DNA from: Acidimicrobiia bacterium
GTDB lineage: Bacteria > Actinomycetota > Acidimicrobiia > UBA2766
Reading direction: 5' to 3'
Assembly (NCBI GenBank): GCA_020850945.1
Contig: JADZDR010000093.1
Coordinates: forward strand, 1-39,693
Length of the DNA: 39,693 nt
The position numbers were made by a program, and so were the translations under genes. The notes beneath the pieces are model-generated. The model ran no database searches, had not been told where the DNA came from, and saw only the letters and a program-made list of their open reading frames with translations. Each line of letters starts with the position of its first letter. The first letter of the stretch is position 1. This document shows, in pieces, positions 15,180-23,292 of the stretch.

Positions 15180-16568
15180 TCAGAGTGGCGCCCCCGGCGC
15201 CACCAAGGGCCAGGGGCGCCCGTTCTCCACGACGAGGGCGAGATCGAGGAGGAGCGGCTCGGAGAAGTGCGGACCGATGACCTGGAGGCCGACGGGCAGG
15301 CCCTCACTCGTACCGGCCGGAATCGAGATCGCCGGATTGCCGTAGATGTTCGACGGGATCGTGAGCGCACCGTTGTTGCCGGGACCGACCGGCTTGCCGT
15401 TGAACTCGAAGGGAAGCGGACCCTCCGCCGCGAACGCCACAGCCGGATTCGTCGACGAGATCACAAAGTCCACGTTCTCGAAGATGCGGGCCATCGCCTC
15501 GTTCATCTCGGCCCGGTTCGCCTCGACCCGCATGCGCGACTCCAGGGAGTACATGTTCTTCACCGCCATGAGACCGAGACGGATCTCAGGTGTGAGATCG
15601 CCCTCGCAGTCGGGATACCGGTCGCCGAGCTCACGCAGAACGCTCGGCAACCCGGAAAGGGCCCACTCGAGGCTGAGCTCGGGCAGGTGGATGTCGACGT
15701 CGACCGTCTCGAGGCCTGCCTGCTTCGCGAGCCACTCCCCCGCCTCGACGACGATGCCCGCCACCTCCGGATCGACCTCGGCCACACCGAGATCGGGGAC
15801 GATCGCGACACGCCCGCCGCGCAGGTCGTGCGTGCCGAGGGCCGCCTCCCAGCCGTCCACCCGCGCGAGGCTGTAGGGGTCGTGCCGGTCGAAGCCGTTG
15901 CAGACGTCGAACCAGCGGGCACAGTCCCTGACCGACCGCGCGAGCGGGCCGAGCACCGCCGTCATCATCGCCACGGTCACGTTCGGCCCGATCGGGATGC
16001 GGCCGTAGGTCGCCTTCAGGCCGAGGAGGCCGCAGAATCCGGCCGGGATGCGGATCGACCCGCCGCCGTCCCCCCCGCTGCCGATCGTGCAGAGCCCACC
16101 CGCCACCGCCGCGGCCGCGCCCCCGGACGAACCGCCCGGGGTGCATTCGAGGTTCCAGGGATTGCGAGTCGCCCCGTTCAGGTTCGTACGCGTGAGGTTC
16201 ACGCCGCCGAACTCCGACGCCGTCGTCATGCCGAAGAGGACGGCGCCTGCCTCCCGCACCCGCGGAACCCACGTCGCGTCATGGTCGGCGACACGGTCGC
16301 GCAACGCCACGCATGCCGCCGTGTCGGGCCAGCCCTGCACCGAGTCGAGCTCCTTCACGCCGACGGGGACGCCACCGAACGGCCTGTCGACGTCCGCCTC
16401 GGCGGCGGCTTCACGGGCGCGGTCGGTATCGAGGAAGGAGATCGCGTTCAGGCCTGACGCCTCGATCGCGGCGAGTGTGAGCTCGAGCTCCTCGAGAGGT
16501 GACCGCTCCCCCGCCCGGTAGGCGTCCACGAGCGAACAGGCGTCTCCCAACCAAGGCGTATCCGTCAT
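15180..16568 (-). CDS. Amidase (amidase-signature family)
   Basis: This 462-residue amidase has the Ser-cisSer-Lys triad: Lys72 in GVPVGVKEL, the cis-Ser in PGGSSGGAAAAVAGG (Ser147/148) and nucleophile Ser171 in GGDGGGSIRIPA. It hydrolyses amide bonds; the substrate is not readable, and the lack of gatB/gatC neighbours argues against GatA. ATG at 16568 lies 10 bases after the rdgB stop, so it may be the last gene of the conserved mec-to-rdgB run. Alternatively it functionally belongs to the convergent catabolic operon B. The C-terminus PLLLDLALVVENGRPW is typical. Confidence 0.88.
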   Translation of the reverse strand: MTDTPWLGDACSLVDAYRAGERSPLEELELTLAAIEASGLNAISFLDTDRAREAAAEADVDRPFGGVPVGVKELDSVQGWPDTAACVALRDRVADHDATWVPRVREAGAVLFGMTTASEFGGVNLTRTNLNGATRNPWNLECTPGGSSGGAAAAVAGGLCTIGSGGDGGGSIRIPAGFCGLLGLKATYGRIPIGPNVTVAMMTAVLGPLARSVRDCARWFDVCNGFDRHDPYSLARVDGWEAALGTHDLRGGRVAIVPDLGVAEVDPEVAGIVVEAGEWLAKQAGLETVDVDIHLPELSLEWALSGLPSVLRELGDRYPDCEGDLTPEIRLGLMAVKNMYSLESRMRVEANRAEMNEAMARIFENVDFVISSTNPAVAFAAEGPLPFEFNGKPVGPGNNGALTIPSNIYGNPAISIPAGTSEGLPVGLQVIGPHFSEPLLLDLALVVENGRPWPLVAPGAPL

Positions 16569-16578
16569 GCGCCAAGGA

Positions 16579-17205
16579 TTACGCGCTGTTCTCCCCCGCT
16601 CCAAACCCGGGCCGGCGGCGGAGCCACTCCACCGCCGCACGCAGGGCCCGACCCCTGTGGCTCACAGACGCCTTGCGCGGGGATGGCACCTCGGCGAAGG
16701 TCTCCTCCCAGCCGCGAGGCTCGAAGAGGGGGTCGTAACCGAAGCCGGCTGTACCTGCGGCTTCCGTCCGCAGGTTCCCCTCCACCTCACCCCGCACCGT
16801 CTCCTCGAAGCCGTCACCCACGATCGCGACCACGCACACGAACCGGCAGCGCCGGTCCTCGACGCCACGCATCCGCTCCAAGAGGAGCGCCGTGTTGGCG
16901 GCGTCCGCGCCGGGACCGTCCACGCCCGCGTAGCGGGCGGATCTCACACCGGGCGCACCGTCGAGGGCGTCGACCTCGAGGCCCGAGTCGTCGGCGAGCG
17001 CGGTCAGGCCTGTGGCAGCGTGCACACTCCGCGCCTTGAGAAGAGCGTTGTCGGCGAACGTGCTGCCCGTCTCCTCCACGTCGGACCAGTCCGCGTCGAC
17101 GAGCTCGATCTGGGGTGCGAGCTCCTCGATGAGGGATGCGAGCTCACCGCGTTTCGCTGCGTTCTTGGTCGCGAGGACCACACGGGACCGGGCCGGCACT
17201 CTCAT
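16579..17205 (-). CDS. rdgB: XTP/dITP diphosphatase (non-canonical purine NTP pyrophosphatase)
   Basis: This 208-residue HAM1/RdgB enzyme hydrolyses XTP, ITP and their deoxy forms to monophosphates, keeping deaminated purines out of nucleic acids. Motifs are the N-terminal [35 protein letters not shown] with the metal-binding acidic residues, [11 protein letters not shown] and [12 protein letters not shown] at 17205 overlaps the rph stop by 4 bases, so the two are coupled, as in Mycobacterium (Rv1340-Rv1341). Confidence 0.93.
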   Translation of the reverse strand: MRVPARSRVVLATKNAAKRGELASLIEELAPQIELVDADWSDVEETGSTFADNALLKARSVHAATGLTALADDSGLEVDALDGAPGVRSARYAGVDGPGADAANTALLLERMRGVEDRRCRFVCVVAIVGDGFEETVRGEVEGNLRTEAAGTAGFGYDPLFEPRGWEETFAEVPSPRKASVSHRGRALRAAVEWLRRRPGFGAGENSA

Positions 17206-17951
17206 CCGGCGGCGAGGGCCGCCTGCTGGTGGTCGAACAGCTCACGGCAGCCCTTCTCGGCGAGATCGAGGAGAACTCCGAAGTCCTTCCGCGAGAACGT
17301 GGCGCCCTCGGCCGTACCCTGCACCTCGACGAACTCCCCGTCACCCGTCATGACGACGTTCATGTCGACATCGGCCTTCACGTCCTCCACATACTCGAGG
17401 TCGAGGAGCGGCCGTCCCCCCACGATCCCCACGCTCACCGCAGCGCACGTCGTCCGTATCGGGTTCGCGGCGAGGCTGCCCGCCGCCACACGGGCCTCGA
17501 ACGCATCGTGCAGGGCGACCCAGCCGCCCGTGATCGATGCCGTGCGGGTCCCACCGTCGGCCTGGAGCACGTCGCAGTCCACCGTGACCTGGAGCTCCCC
17601 CATCGCTTCGAGGTCGGTGACGCCACGCAGCGAGCGGCCGATGAGCCGTTCGATCTCCTTCGTGCGGCCACCCGCACCGTTCCTCTCACGCCGCTTCCGC
17701 TCCTGCGTGGCAGCGGGGAGCATCGAGTACTCGGCCGTGACCCAGCCGCGGCCTCCTCCCCGCAGCCACGACGGCACCGACTCCTCGACCGACGCCGTGC
17801 AGAAGACGCGGGTGCCACCGAACTCGACGAGCACCGATCCCGGAACGATCGTCGTGTAGCGGCGGGCGAGCCTGATCAGGCGCAGCTCGTCGTCCTTGCG
17901 ACCATTGGGGCGACCATTGGGCCGGGACGGCGGATCGGGACTCGGGACCAT
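17202..17951 (-). CDS. rph: Ribonuclease PH
   Basis: This 249-residue phosphorolytic exoribonuclease trims tRNA 3' ends. Family motifs are [80 protein letters not shown] and [16 protein letters not shown]. The N-terminus carries a tandem PNGRPNGR encoded by an 11-base direct repeat at 17899-17909 and 17911-17921. Relatives have a single basic DGR-type motif here, so one unit is extra. The ATG start at 17951 includes both units. Confidence 0.94.
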   Translation of the reverse strand: MVPSPDPPSRPNGRPNGRKDDELRLIRLARRYTTIVPGSVLVEFGGTRVFCTASVEESVPSWLRGGGRGWVTAEYSMLPAATQERKRRERNGAGGRTKEIERLIGRSLRGVTDLEAMGELQVTVDCDVLQADGGTRTASITGGWVALHDAFEARVAAGSLAANPIRTTCAAVSVGIVGGRPLLDLEYVEDVKADVDMNVVMTGDGEFVEVQGTAEGATFSRKDFGVLLDLAEKGCRELFDHQQAALAAG

Positions 17952-18008
17952 GTTCAGCCTTTCCTGGTCGCGTCTTCCGAGAGCGGGAGCGTAGCGGCGG
18001 GTTCCGCC

Positions 18009-18770
18009 TCAGACCCAGAGCCGCGACGTGATGTCGAAGACGCCGCCCGCATACGCGGCCGAGACGGGGAGGTCGCCGACCACCTCGGCCGCCTCCTCGA
18101 CGGACCGCATGCGGTCGTGCGTCGGCCAGAAGTGCGTGAGGACGAGATCACGGACCTCGGCTCGCTTCGCGAAGTCCGCCGCCTGATGCGTCGAGAGGTG
18201 CAGGGGTGGGCCGAGGTCGCCGCTCTGGTACGAGGCCTCGCACACGAACAGGTCGCATCCGTGTGCGAACGACGCGAGATCTGCGCCCGGGCCCGTGTCG
18301 GCGGAATAGGTGAGCGTTCCGCCCGGTGACTGGGCGCGGATCGCAAACGTCGGTACCGGATGGTCCGTGAGCATGAACTCGAGGCGGACATCGCCGATCT
18401 CGACGACGTCGTCCTCGGTCACCTCGCGGAAGTCGAAGATGAACCCGAGCTTGCAGGCACCGTCCCCGACGAGGAACCGGGAGAGGTGCTCCTCGGTCCC
18501 GGCCGGGCAGTAGACGGGGAGGCGTTCGCAGCCCGGGTCGAACCGACGCGCGTAGTAGAGGGGATAGATGTCGAGGCAGTGGTCCGAATGGACATGCGAG
18601 AGCACGAGGGCATCGACGGTGTCGTAGCCGGCGACCCGCTGCATCGCCGGAAACGTCCCCGTCCCGCAATCCATCCAGATCGTTGCGGATGGGTCCTCGA
18701 TGACGTACCCACTGCTCGGTGTGCTGCAGGTCGGATATGTCCCCGAGCAACCCAGAACGCGTAGACGCAC
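18009..18770 (-). CDS. MBL-fold phosphodiesterase (Rv1339-like)
   Basis: This 253-residue metallo-beta-lactamase-fold hydrolase has the metal motif SHVHSDH (His59, His61, Asp63, His64), plus a TYSADTGPG strand and HLSTHQAADFA and LTHFWPTHD motifs. It resembles M. tuberculosis Rv1339, an atypical class II cyclic-nucleotide phosphodiesterase, and holds the same place between murI and rph. A role in cAMP turnover is therefore likely but inferred from family and synteny; a tRNase Z-like activity is the alternative. The GTG start at 18770 has AGGGGGA just upstream. Confidence 0.85.
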   Translation of the reverse strand: MRLRVLGCSGTYPTCSTPSSGYVIEDPSATIWMDCGTGTFPAMQRVAGYDTVDALVLSHVHSDHCLDIYPLYYARRFDPGCERLPVYCPAGTEEHLSRFLVGDGACKLGFIFDFREVTEDDVVEIGDVRLEFMLTDHPVPTFAIRAQSPGGTLTYSADTGPGADLASFAHGCDLFVCEASYQSGDLGPPLHLSTHQAADFAKRAEVRDLVLTHFWPTHDRMRSVEEAAEVVGDLPVSAAYAGGVFDITSRLWV

Positions 18771-18839
18771 TCATCCCCCTTCAGCGGCCCGAGCATACCG
18801 TGGGTGAGGGACCCGTGACACGCCGTGCCCGCCGGTCTG

Positions 18840-19646
18840 TCAGGCCGAGGCCCAGTCGATCCCCTCCACAGTCTCCGCCTCGGGGCCGAGGAACCTCAAG
18901 CCGAGTCGCCGGAACGGCGCCGGGTCGCCCGTGCACACGAATCGGTGGCGGCCGGGTGGGCCCCCGGCCGGCCGGGCCATGCCCACGCGGTCGAGGATGT
19001 CGGCGACGTCGAACGCCGTCTCGTCGGCCGAGGAGATGAGAGTCACGTCACGGCCCACGGCATCGGAGATGGCGCGGGCGAGCAGCGGGTAGTGGGTGCA
19101 GCCGAGGACGAGCGCCCCGACCCGGGCGGCACGCATCGGTGCGAGCGTGGCGTGCACGTGGTCTCGCACGGTGGGGCCGGAAACCTCGCCGTTCTCGACG
19201 AACTCGACGAAACCCGGGCACGCGAGCGACACGAGCTCCGTACCAGGCCGGAGGCGGGCGAGGGTCGTGTCGTAGGTGCCGGACGCGACCGTTCCCTCCG
19301 TACCGATCATGCCGAGCCTGCCCTGCCCCACCTGCAGGGCAGCGCGCAGGCCCGGTTCGACAACCCCCACGATCGGCACGCGGAACCGCGCGCGGGCCTC
19401 CTCCAGGGTCGCGGCCGCCGCCGTGTTGCATGCGATCACGATCAGCTTCACACCCTCGGCCACGAGCCAGTCGATGATCTCGAGCGCGAAGTCGCGCACC
19501 TCGTCGAGGGGGCGGGGGCCGAACGGCCCACGTCGTGAGTCACCGAGGTAGAGGAGGTCCTCGTGTGGAAGGACGTCGATCACGGCGCGAGCGACCGTGA
19601 GCCCGCCCACACCCGAGTCGAACATGCCGATCGGTCGGTCGTCCAC
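18840..19646 (-). CDS. murI: Glutamate racemase
   Basis: This 268-residue enzyme makes D-glutamate for peptidoglycan. The two catalytic cysteines are visible: Cys73 in IACNTAAA and Cys183 in LGCTHYPLL. The N-terminal GMFDSGVGGLTVAR and YLGDSRRGPFG are family hallmarks. The GTG start at 19646 lies 7 bases after the cysM stop. In M. tuberculosis a rhomboid protease gene lies between cysM and murI; it is absent here and the genes are nearly abutting. Confidence 0.94.
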   Translation of the reverse strand: MDDRPIGMFDSGVGGLTVARAVIDVLPHEDLLYLGDSRRGPFGPRPLDEVRDFALEIIDWLVAEGVKLIVIACNTAAAATLEEARARFRVPIVGVVEPGLRAALQVGQGRLGMIGTEGTVASGTYDTTLARLRPGTELVSLACPGFVEFVENGEVSGPTVRDHVHATLAPMRAARVGALVLGCTHYPLLARAISDAVGRDVTLISSADETAFDVADILDRVGMARPAGGPPGRHRFVCTGDPAPFRRLGLRFLGPEAETVEGIDWASA

Positions 19647-19653
19647 GCCCAGG

Positions 19654-20586
19654 TCACCAGATGCTCACGTGCCCGAGGGTCTCCCCGACGGTATCGAGGT
19701 CTTCGAGCCAGGCCCCGGTCGAAAGGTACTTCCAGCCGCCGTCGGGGAAGAGCACGACGATCGTACCCGTGTCGATCCGCGTGGCGTGGCGGGCGGCGGC
19801 GAGCATGGCGGCCCCGCACGAGAGGCCCGAGAAGATGCCCGTCTCGGCCAGGATGCGCCGTGCCCACTCCACCGACGGGAGGGGTCGGACCACGATCTTG
19901 CCGTCGAGCACGTCGGGATCGAAGATCGGGGGCGTGTACCCCTCGTCGAGGCTCCTCAGCCCCTGCACGAGCTCCCCCGCCGGTGGTTCGGCGGCGAGCA
20001 CCTGGATCGAGGCGCTCTGCTCCTTCAGGTACCTGCCACAGCCGGTGAGGGTGCCGCCCGTGCCGAGGCCCGCCACGAACGCCGTGATCTCGGGGCAGTC
20101 CCGCCAGATCTCCGGACCCGTTCCCGTGTAGTGCGCCGTGACGTTCGCCTCGTTCTCGTACTGGTTCAGGAACACGTAGCCGTGCTCGGCGACGAGACGC
20201 TGGGCGAGGCGCACGGCACCGTTCGACCCCTCGTCCCCCGGGGAGAAGACGATCTCGGCGCCGTACATGCGCAGGAGCTGGACGCGTTCGGCGGAGACGT
20301 TGTCGGCCACGACGGCCTTGAGCTCGTAGCCGCGCAGCCGACAGACCATCGCCATCGAGATCCCCGTGTTGCCCGACGTCGGTTCCATGAGCGTCGCACC
20401 GGGTGGGAGGAGGCCGCGCCGCTCGGCGTCCGTGATGAGCGCGAGCCCGACCCGGTCCTTGACGGACCCCGTCGGGTTCTGTCCCTCGAGCTTGGCGAGG
20501 ATGCGCACACGCGGGTTCGGTGAGAGGACGCTCACGTCGACGAGCGGGGTGTTGCCGATCAGATCGAGGACGGAGGTGACTCTCAC
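19654..20586 (-). CDS. cysM: O-phosphoserine sulfhydrylase / cysteine synthase, CysM type
   Basis: This 310-residue PLP enzyme has Lys43 in NPTGSVKDR as Schiff-base lysine, the substrate loop TSGNTG at 70-75 and the phosphate loop GLGTGGTLTG. The segment QGLRSLDEGYTPP with Arg211 and the C-terminus GWKYLSTGAW match actinobacterial CysM, where that Arg binds the phosphate of O-phosphoserine. It would use thiocarboxylated CysO, encoded just upstream, as sulfur donor to form CysO-cysteine. The start is GTG at 20586, 6 bases after the cysO stop. Confidence 0.92.
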   Translation of the reverse strand: MRVTSVLDLIGNTPLVDVSVLSPNPRVRILAKLEGQNPTGSVKDRVGLALITDAERRGLLPPGATLMEPTSGNTGISMAMVCRLRGYELKAVVADNVSAERVQLLRMYGAEIVFSPGDEGSNGAVRLAQRLVAEHGYVFLNQYENEANVTAHYTGTGPEIWRDCPEITAFVAGLGTGGTLTGCGRYLKEQSASIQVLAAEPPAGELVQGLRSLDEGYTPPIFDPDVLDGKIVVRPLPSVEWARRILAETGIFSGLSCGAAMLAAARHATRIDTGTIVVLFPDGGWKYLSTGAWLEDLDTVGETLGHVSIW

Positions 20587-20592
20587 CGAGAC

Positions 20593-20874
20593 TCAGCGGC
20601 CGCCCGAGACGGCAGGCATGATCGAGATGACGTCGGCCTCCCCCACCTTCGTCTCGAGCCTGTCGAGATACCGGATGTCCTCGTCGTTGAGATAGACGTT
20701 GACGAATCTCGGGATGTCGGTCGAGGCGCCGACGGCGAGTTGCTCGGCGATCCCCGGGTAGCGTGCGCTCAGATCGGTCAGGACCTCGCCCACGGTCGTG
20801 CCTTCCGCCCCCACAGCCGTCGCACCGTCTGCATACTGACGTAGCACTGTGGGCAGTCTCACTTCGACAGGCAC
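20593..20874 (-). CDS. cysO: Sulfur carrier protein CysO with C-terminal Gly-Gly-Arg
   Basis: This 93-residue ubiquitin-like (MoaD/ThiS) carrier is thiocarboxylated at its C-terminal glycine and delivers sulfide to CysM. The core HxFVN-type segment reads IPRFVNVYLNDEDIRYL, followed by GEADVISIMPAVSGGR. Mycobacterial CysO ends exactly at Gly-Gly; this one has one further Arg93, so the diglycine is not exposed until it is removed. The JAMM protease encoded next door is the obvious candidate. GTG at 20874 has a strong AGGAGGGG site. Confidence 0.93.
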   Translation of the reverse strand: MPVEVRLPTVLRQYADGATAVGAEGTTVGEVLTDLSARYPGIAEQLAVGASTDIPRFVNVYLNDEDIRYLDRLETKVGEADVISIMPAVSGGR

Positions 20875-20961
20875 GCAACCCCTCCTGACTCGGGCACGCA
20901 GGTGCAGGCAGAACGAACCGATGGTACTTCCTCGGGATCGCCGGATCGCAGCCTGGGCGGA

Positions 20962-21387
20962 TCAGTCCACGACATCGACGCGGACTTCGGTCACGTCGCC
21001 GTCGCGGATGCGGAAGGCACGCAAGACGGGTTCCTCGCCGCGTAGCGAGACGATCGCGTAGACCCACTCCGGGTAGAACGCCCGGCTCACGTCCGTGTGA
21101 CTCGGATAGGCCTCGCTGCCCACATGTGAGTGGAAGCAGCCGACGATCTCGAGTCCCTGCGCCTCGACCTCACGGAAGGTCTCGAACTGCTCGTGCGAGT
21201 CGACCAGGTACGACGCGGGACTCGCATCCACGTTCGTGAGCGCGTAGACGGTCTCGACACGACCTGCCTCGCCCGCGAGGAGCCCGCAGGCCTCGTTCGG
21301 ACGACCCGCGATCGCGTGCGCGCACATGGCGTCGACCTGGGAACGTGTGAGTTGGAGCGTTGCGAGGTGTTCTTCGACCGACGCCAT
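20962..21387 (-). CDS. mec: CysO-cysteine peptidase (JAMM/MPN+ metalloprotease)
   Basis: This 141-residue MPN+ protease has the complete JAMM zinc motif: Glu32 in NEACGLLAG and HSHVGSEAYPSHTD with His86, His88, Ser96 and Asp99. In M. tuberculosis, Mec+ frees cysteine from the CysO-cysteine adduct. Because CysO here ends in GGR, this enzyme may also mature the precursor. ATG at 21387 is chosen because the MASVEEHLATLQL start matches the compact fold. The 87-base gap to cysO is the longest among the three genes. Confidence 0.92.
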   Translation of the reverse strand: MASVEEHLATLQLTRSQVDAMCAHAIAGRPNEACGLLAGEAGRVETVYALTNVDASPASYLVDSHEQFETFREVEAQGLEIVGCFHSHVGSEAYPSHTDVSRAFYPEWVYAIVSLRGEEPVLRAFRIRDGDVTEVRVDVVD

Positions 21388-21514
21388 GTGCCGACAATAG
21401 GTCGCGAGTCGGCGCGGAGCTCTCCAAGCGGAGTCCGGCCCCGAGGGGCCTGTCTGCTCACATCCGTCGCTCCGGCCAATAGGATGGGGGGACAAGACAG
21501 CGAGCAAGGTCGAG

Positions 21515-22255
21515 ATGGCTCAGTACCAGTACCAGAACCCGCAGAACTTCAACCCACAGCAGCAGTATGCGCCGCCGGGGACGACTGCCGTCACGAAGAC
21601 CATGTCCGGCCTGCTCCCCAAGGTCTACGGCTGGATGTTCGTCGCCCTCGCGATCAGTGGTGCCGTCGCGTGGTGGTCGGGGGAATCGACCCAACTCGCC
21701 GAGACGCTCCTGCGCAACCCGCTCCTCTGGCTCCTCGTCCTCATCGCCTGGGTCGGCCTCGGCATCGGCATCAGCGCCGGCATCAACAAGCTGAGCGCAG
21801 GCACGGCCACCGCCCTGTTCATCATCTACTCCGCCCTTGCCGGTCTCGCCCTGTCCTGGATCTTCGTCGCATACCAGCTCGAGACGATCGCAGGCGCCTT
21901 CGTCGTCTCGGCGGGCATGTACGGGCTCATGTCCGTCGTCGGCTTCGCCATCAAGCGCGACCTCTCGGGTCTCGGCGGGTTCTTCTTCATGGCGCTCATG
22001 GGGCTCCTCCTCGCCGGGATCGTGGCGATGTTCATCCCGAGCCTCTGGACCGTGTGGACCTGGGTCGGCCTCCTCCTCTTCCTCGGCCTCGCCGTGTACG
22101 AGACCAACGTGATCAAGAAGCAGGTCGCTGCCTACGAGGGCACAGGCGCCGCGTACGAGCGCAAGTTCGCGATCTTCTGGGCCCTCCAGATGTACCTCAC
22201 GTTCGTCAACATCTTCCTCTTCGTCCTGCGCATCATGGGCGGCGGCAACCGCTGA
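21515..22255 (+). CDS. Bax inhibitor-1/YccA family membrane protein
   Basis: This 246-residue integral membrane protein has a short Gln/Asn/Pro-rich cytoplasmic tail (residues 1-25), followed by seven hydrophobic segments from VYGWMFVALAISGAVAW to TFVNIFLFVLRIMGG. This matches the actinobacterial Bax inhibitor-1-like family (PF12811 type), whose members are proposed pH-sensitive calcium leak channels; function in bacteria is poorly defined. It is a single gene flanked by divergent mec and convergent purM. The ATG at 21515 follows an AGCAAGGTCGAG stretch. It ends 26 bases from the purM stop, and that gap holds a 10-base direct repeat (TGATCCCCGC). Confidence 0.88.
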   Translation: MAQYQYQNPQNFNPQQQYAPPGTTAVTKTMSGLLPKVYGWMFVALAISGAVAWWSGESTQLAETLLRNPLLWLLVLIAWVGLGIGISAGINKLSAGTATALFIIYSALAGLALSWIFVAYQLETIAGAFVVSAGMYGLMSVVGFAIKRDLSGLGGFFFMALMGLLLAGIVAMFIPSLWTVWTWVGLLLFLGLAVYETNVIKKQVAAYEGTGAAYERKFAIFWALQMYLTFVNIFLFVLRIMGGGNR

Positions 22256-22281
22256 TCCCCGCCTGATCCCCGCAACCCGCG

Positions 22282-23292
22282 TCAGCCGAACGTGAGCGTA
22301 TTGCCTCCGCGCGCGAGCTCGACACAGCGAGGCGGCACGGCGTCGGTGACCTCACCGATCACGCACGTCACGAACGTGGGTGGGACGACATCCATGACGG
22401 TCTCGACCCGCTCGCCTTCGACGACGAGCACGAAGCCGATCCCCATGTTGAACTCGCTCCACGCCTCCTCGGCGGGCACGTGGGCAGTGATCCAGTCGAA
22501 GACGCCTGCGGGGGTTGGCCAGGCGTCAATGCGGGCTCCGTGCATGGGCAGCACGCGGCCGAGGTTCGCGATGCCGCCCCCCGTGATGTTCGCGGCGGCG
22601 TGCACGTCGCTGCCGGCGACGACCGCCATGAGATGCGGATACAGGAGCGTCGGTGTGAGGAGTTGTTCGCGGGCTGTGCCGTCGCCTCCCCACGGGGCGG
22701 GCGCGTCGAGGTCGACACCTTCGTCGTCGAGGAGGCGCCGCATGCGCGTGAAGCCGTTGCTGTGCAGCCCGCTCGACCGGATCCCGAGCACGACGTCCCC
22801 GGGTCGCGTGGCGTGGCCGCTCAGCACGCCTGCCTCGACGACTCCTATGCACGTCGCGGCCAGATCGAGGGCCGGCACACCGTCGGCCCGGGGTGCGATC
22901 ACGTCGGGGAGGACGGCCACCTCCCCGCCGATCAGGCCGCCCGCTCCGAGGCGTTCGGCTTCCTCGAACCCGTCCGCGATCGCGGCCACGTAGGGGTCGA
23001 GGCCGTCCGTGCTCTCGCACGCGAGGTAGTCCACGAGCGCGACGGGCGTGGCGCCCACGCAGATCACGTCGTTCGCGTTCATCGCCGCGCAGTCGATGGC
23101 GATGCCCCGAAACTGCTCGGGTTGTACGGCCAGAAGGTGCTTTGACCCGACACCGTCGGTTCCGACCGCGATCATCGAGTCGCCGATGTCGATCACGTTC
23201 GCGAAGTGTCCGGAGAGCTCGGGATGGTCACTTGCGGGGGCACTGCGCTGCGCCGCCCCCGCCAACGCCTTCACGACGCCGTCGATGCTCAC
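22282..23292 (-). CDS. purM: Phosphoribosylformylglycinamidine cyclo-ligase (AIR synthase), archaeal-like
   Basis: This 336-residue PurM-family protein has VGTDGVGSKHLLA (43-55), MNANDVICVGATPVALVDYLA (71-91), GGLIGGEVAVLPD (117-129), LRSSGLHSNGFTRMRRLL-type and NITGGGIANLGRVLP motifs. It closes FGAM to aminoimidazole ribotide with ATP. The N-terminus lacks the usual SYxxAGVDI segment, and the wording of the motifs (PELSGHFANVIDIGD, SEFNMGIGF) is closer to archaeal PurM as I remember it than to typical bacterial PurM. GTG at 23292 overlaps the murF stop by 4 bases, an unusual partnership. Confidence 0.85.
   Translation of the reverse strand: MSIDGVVKALAGAAQRSAPASDHPELSGHFANVIDIGDSMIAVGTDGVGSKHLLAVQPEQFRGIAIDCAAMNANDVICVGATPVALVDYLACESTDGLDPYVAAIADGFEEAERLGAGGLIGGEVAVLPDVIAPRADGVPALDLAATCIGVVEAGVLSGHATRPGDVVLGIRSSGLHSNGFTRMRRLLDDEGVDLDAPAPWGGDGTAREQLLTPTLLYPHLMAVVAGSDVHAAANITGGGIANLGRVLPMHGARIDAWPTPAGVFDWITAHVPAEEAWSEFNMGIGFVLVVEGERVETVMDVVPPTFVTCVIGEVTDAVPPRCVELARGGNTLTFG

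Noticed and set aside
19580-21067. 495-codon open frame on the - strand spanning cysM and cysO
   Set aside because: It is in another frame of the same strand as cysM and cysO, whose PLP and ubiquitin-like signatures are unambiguous.
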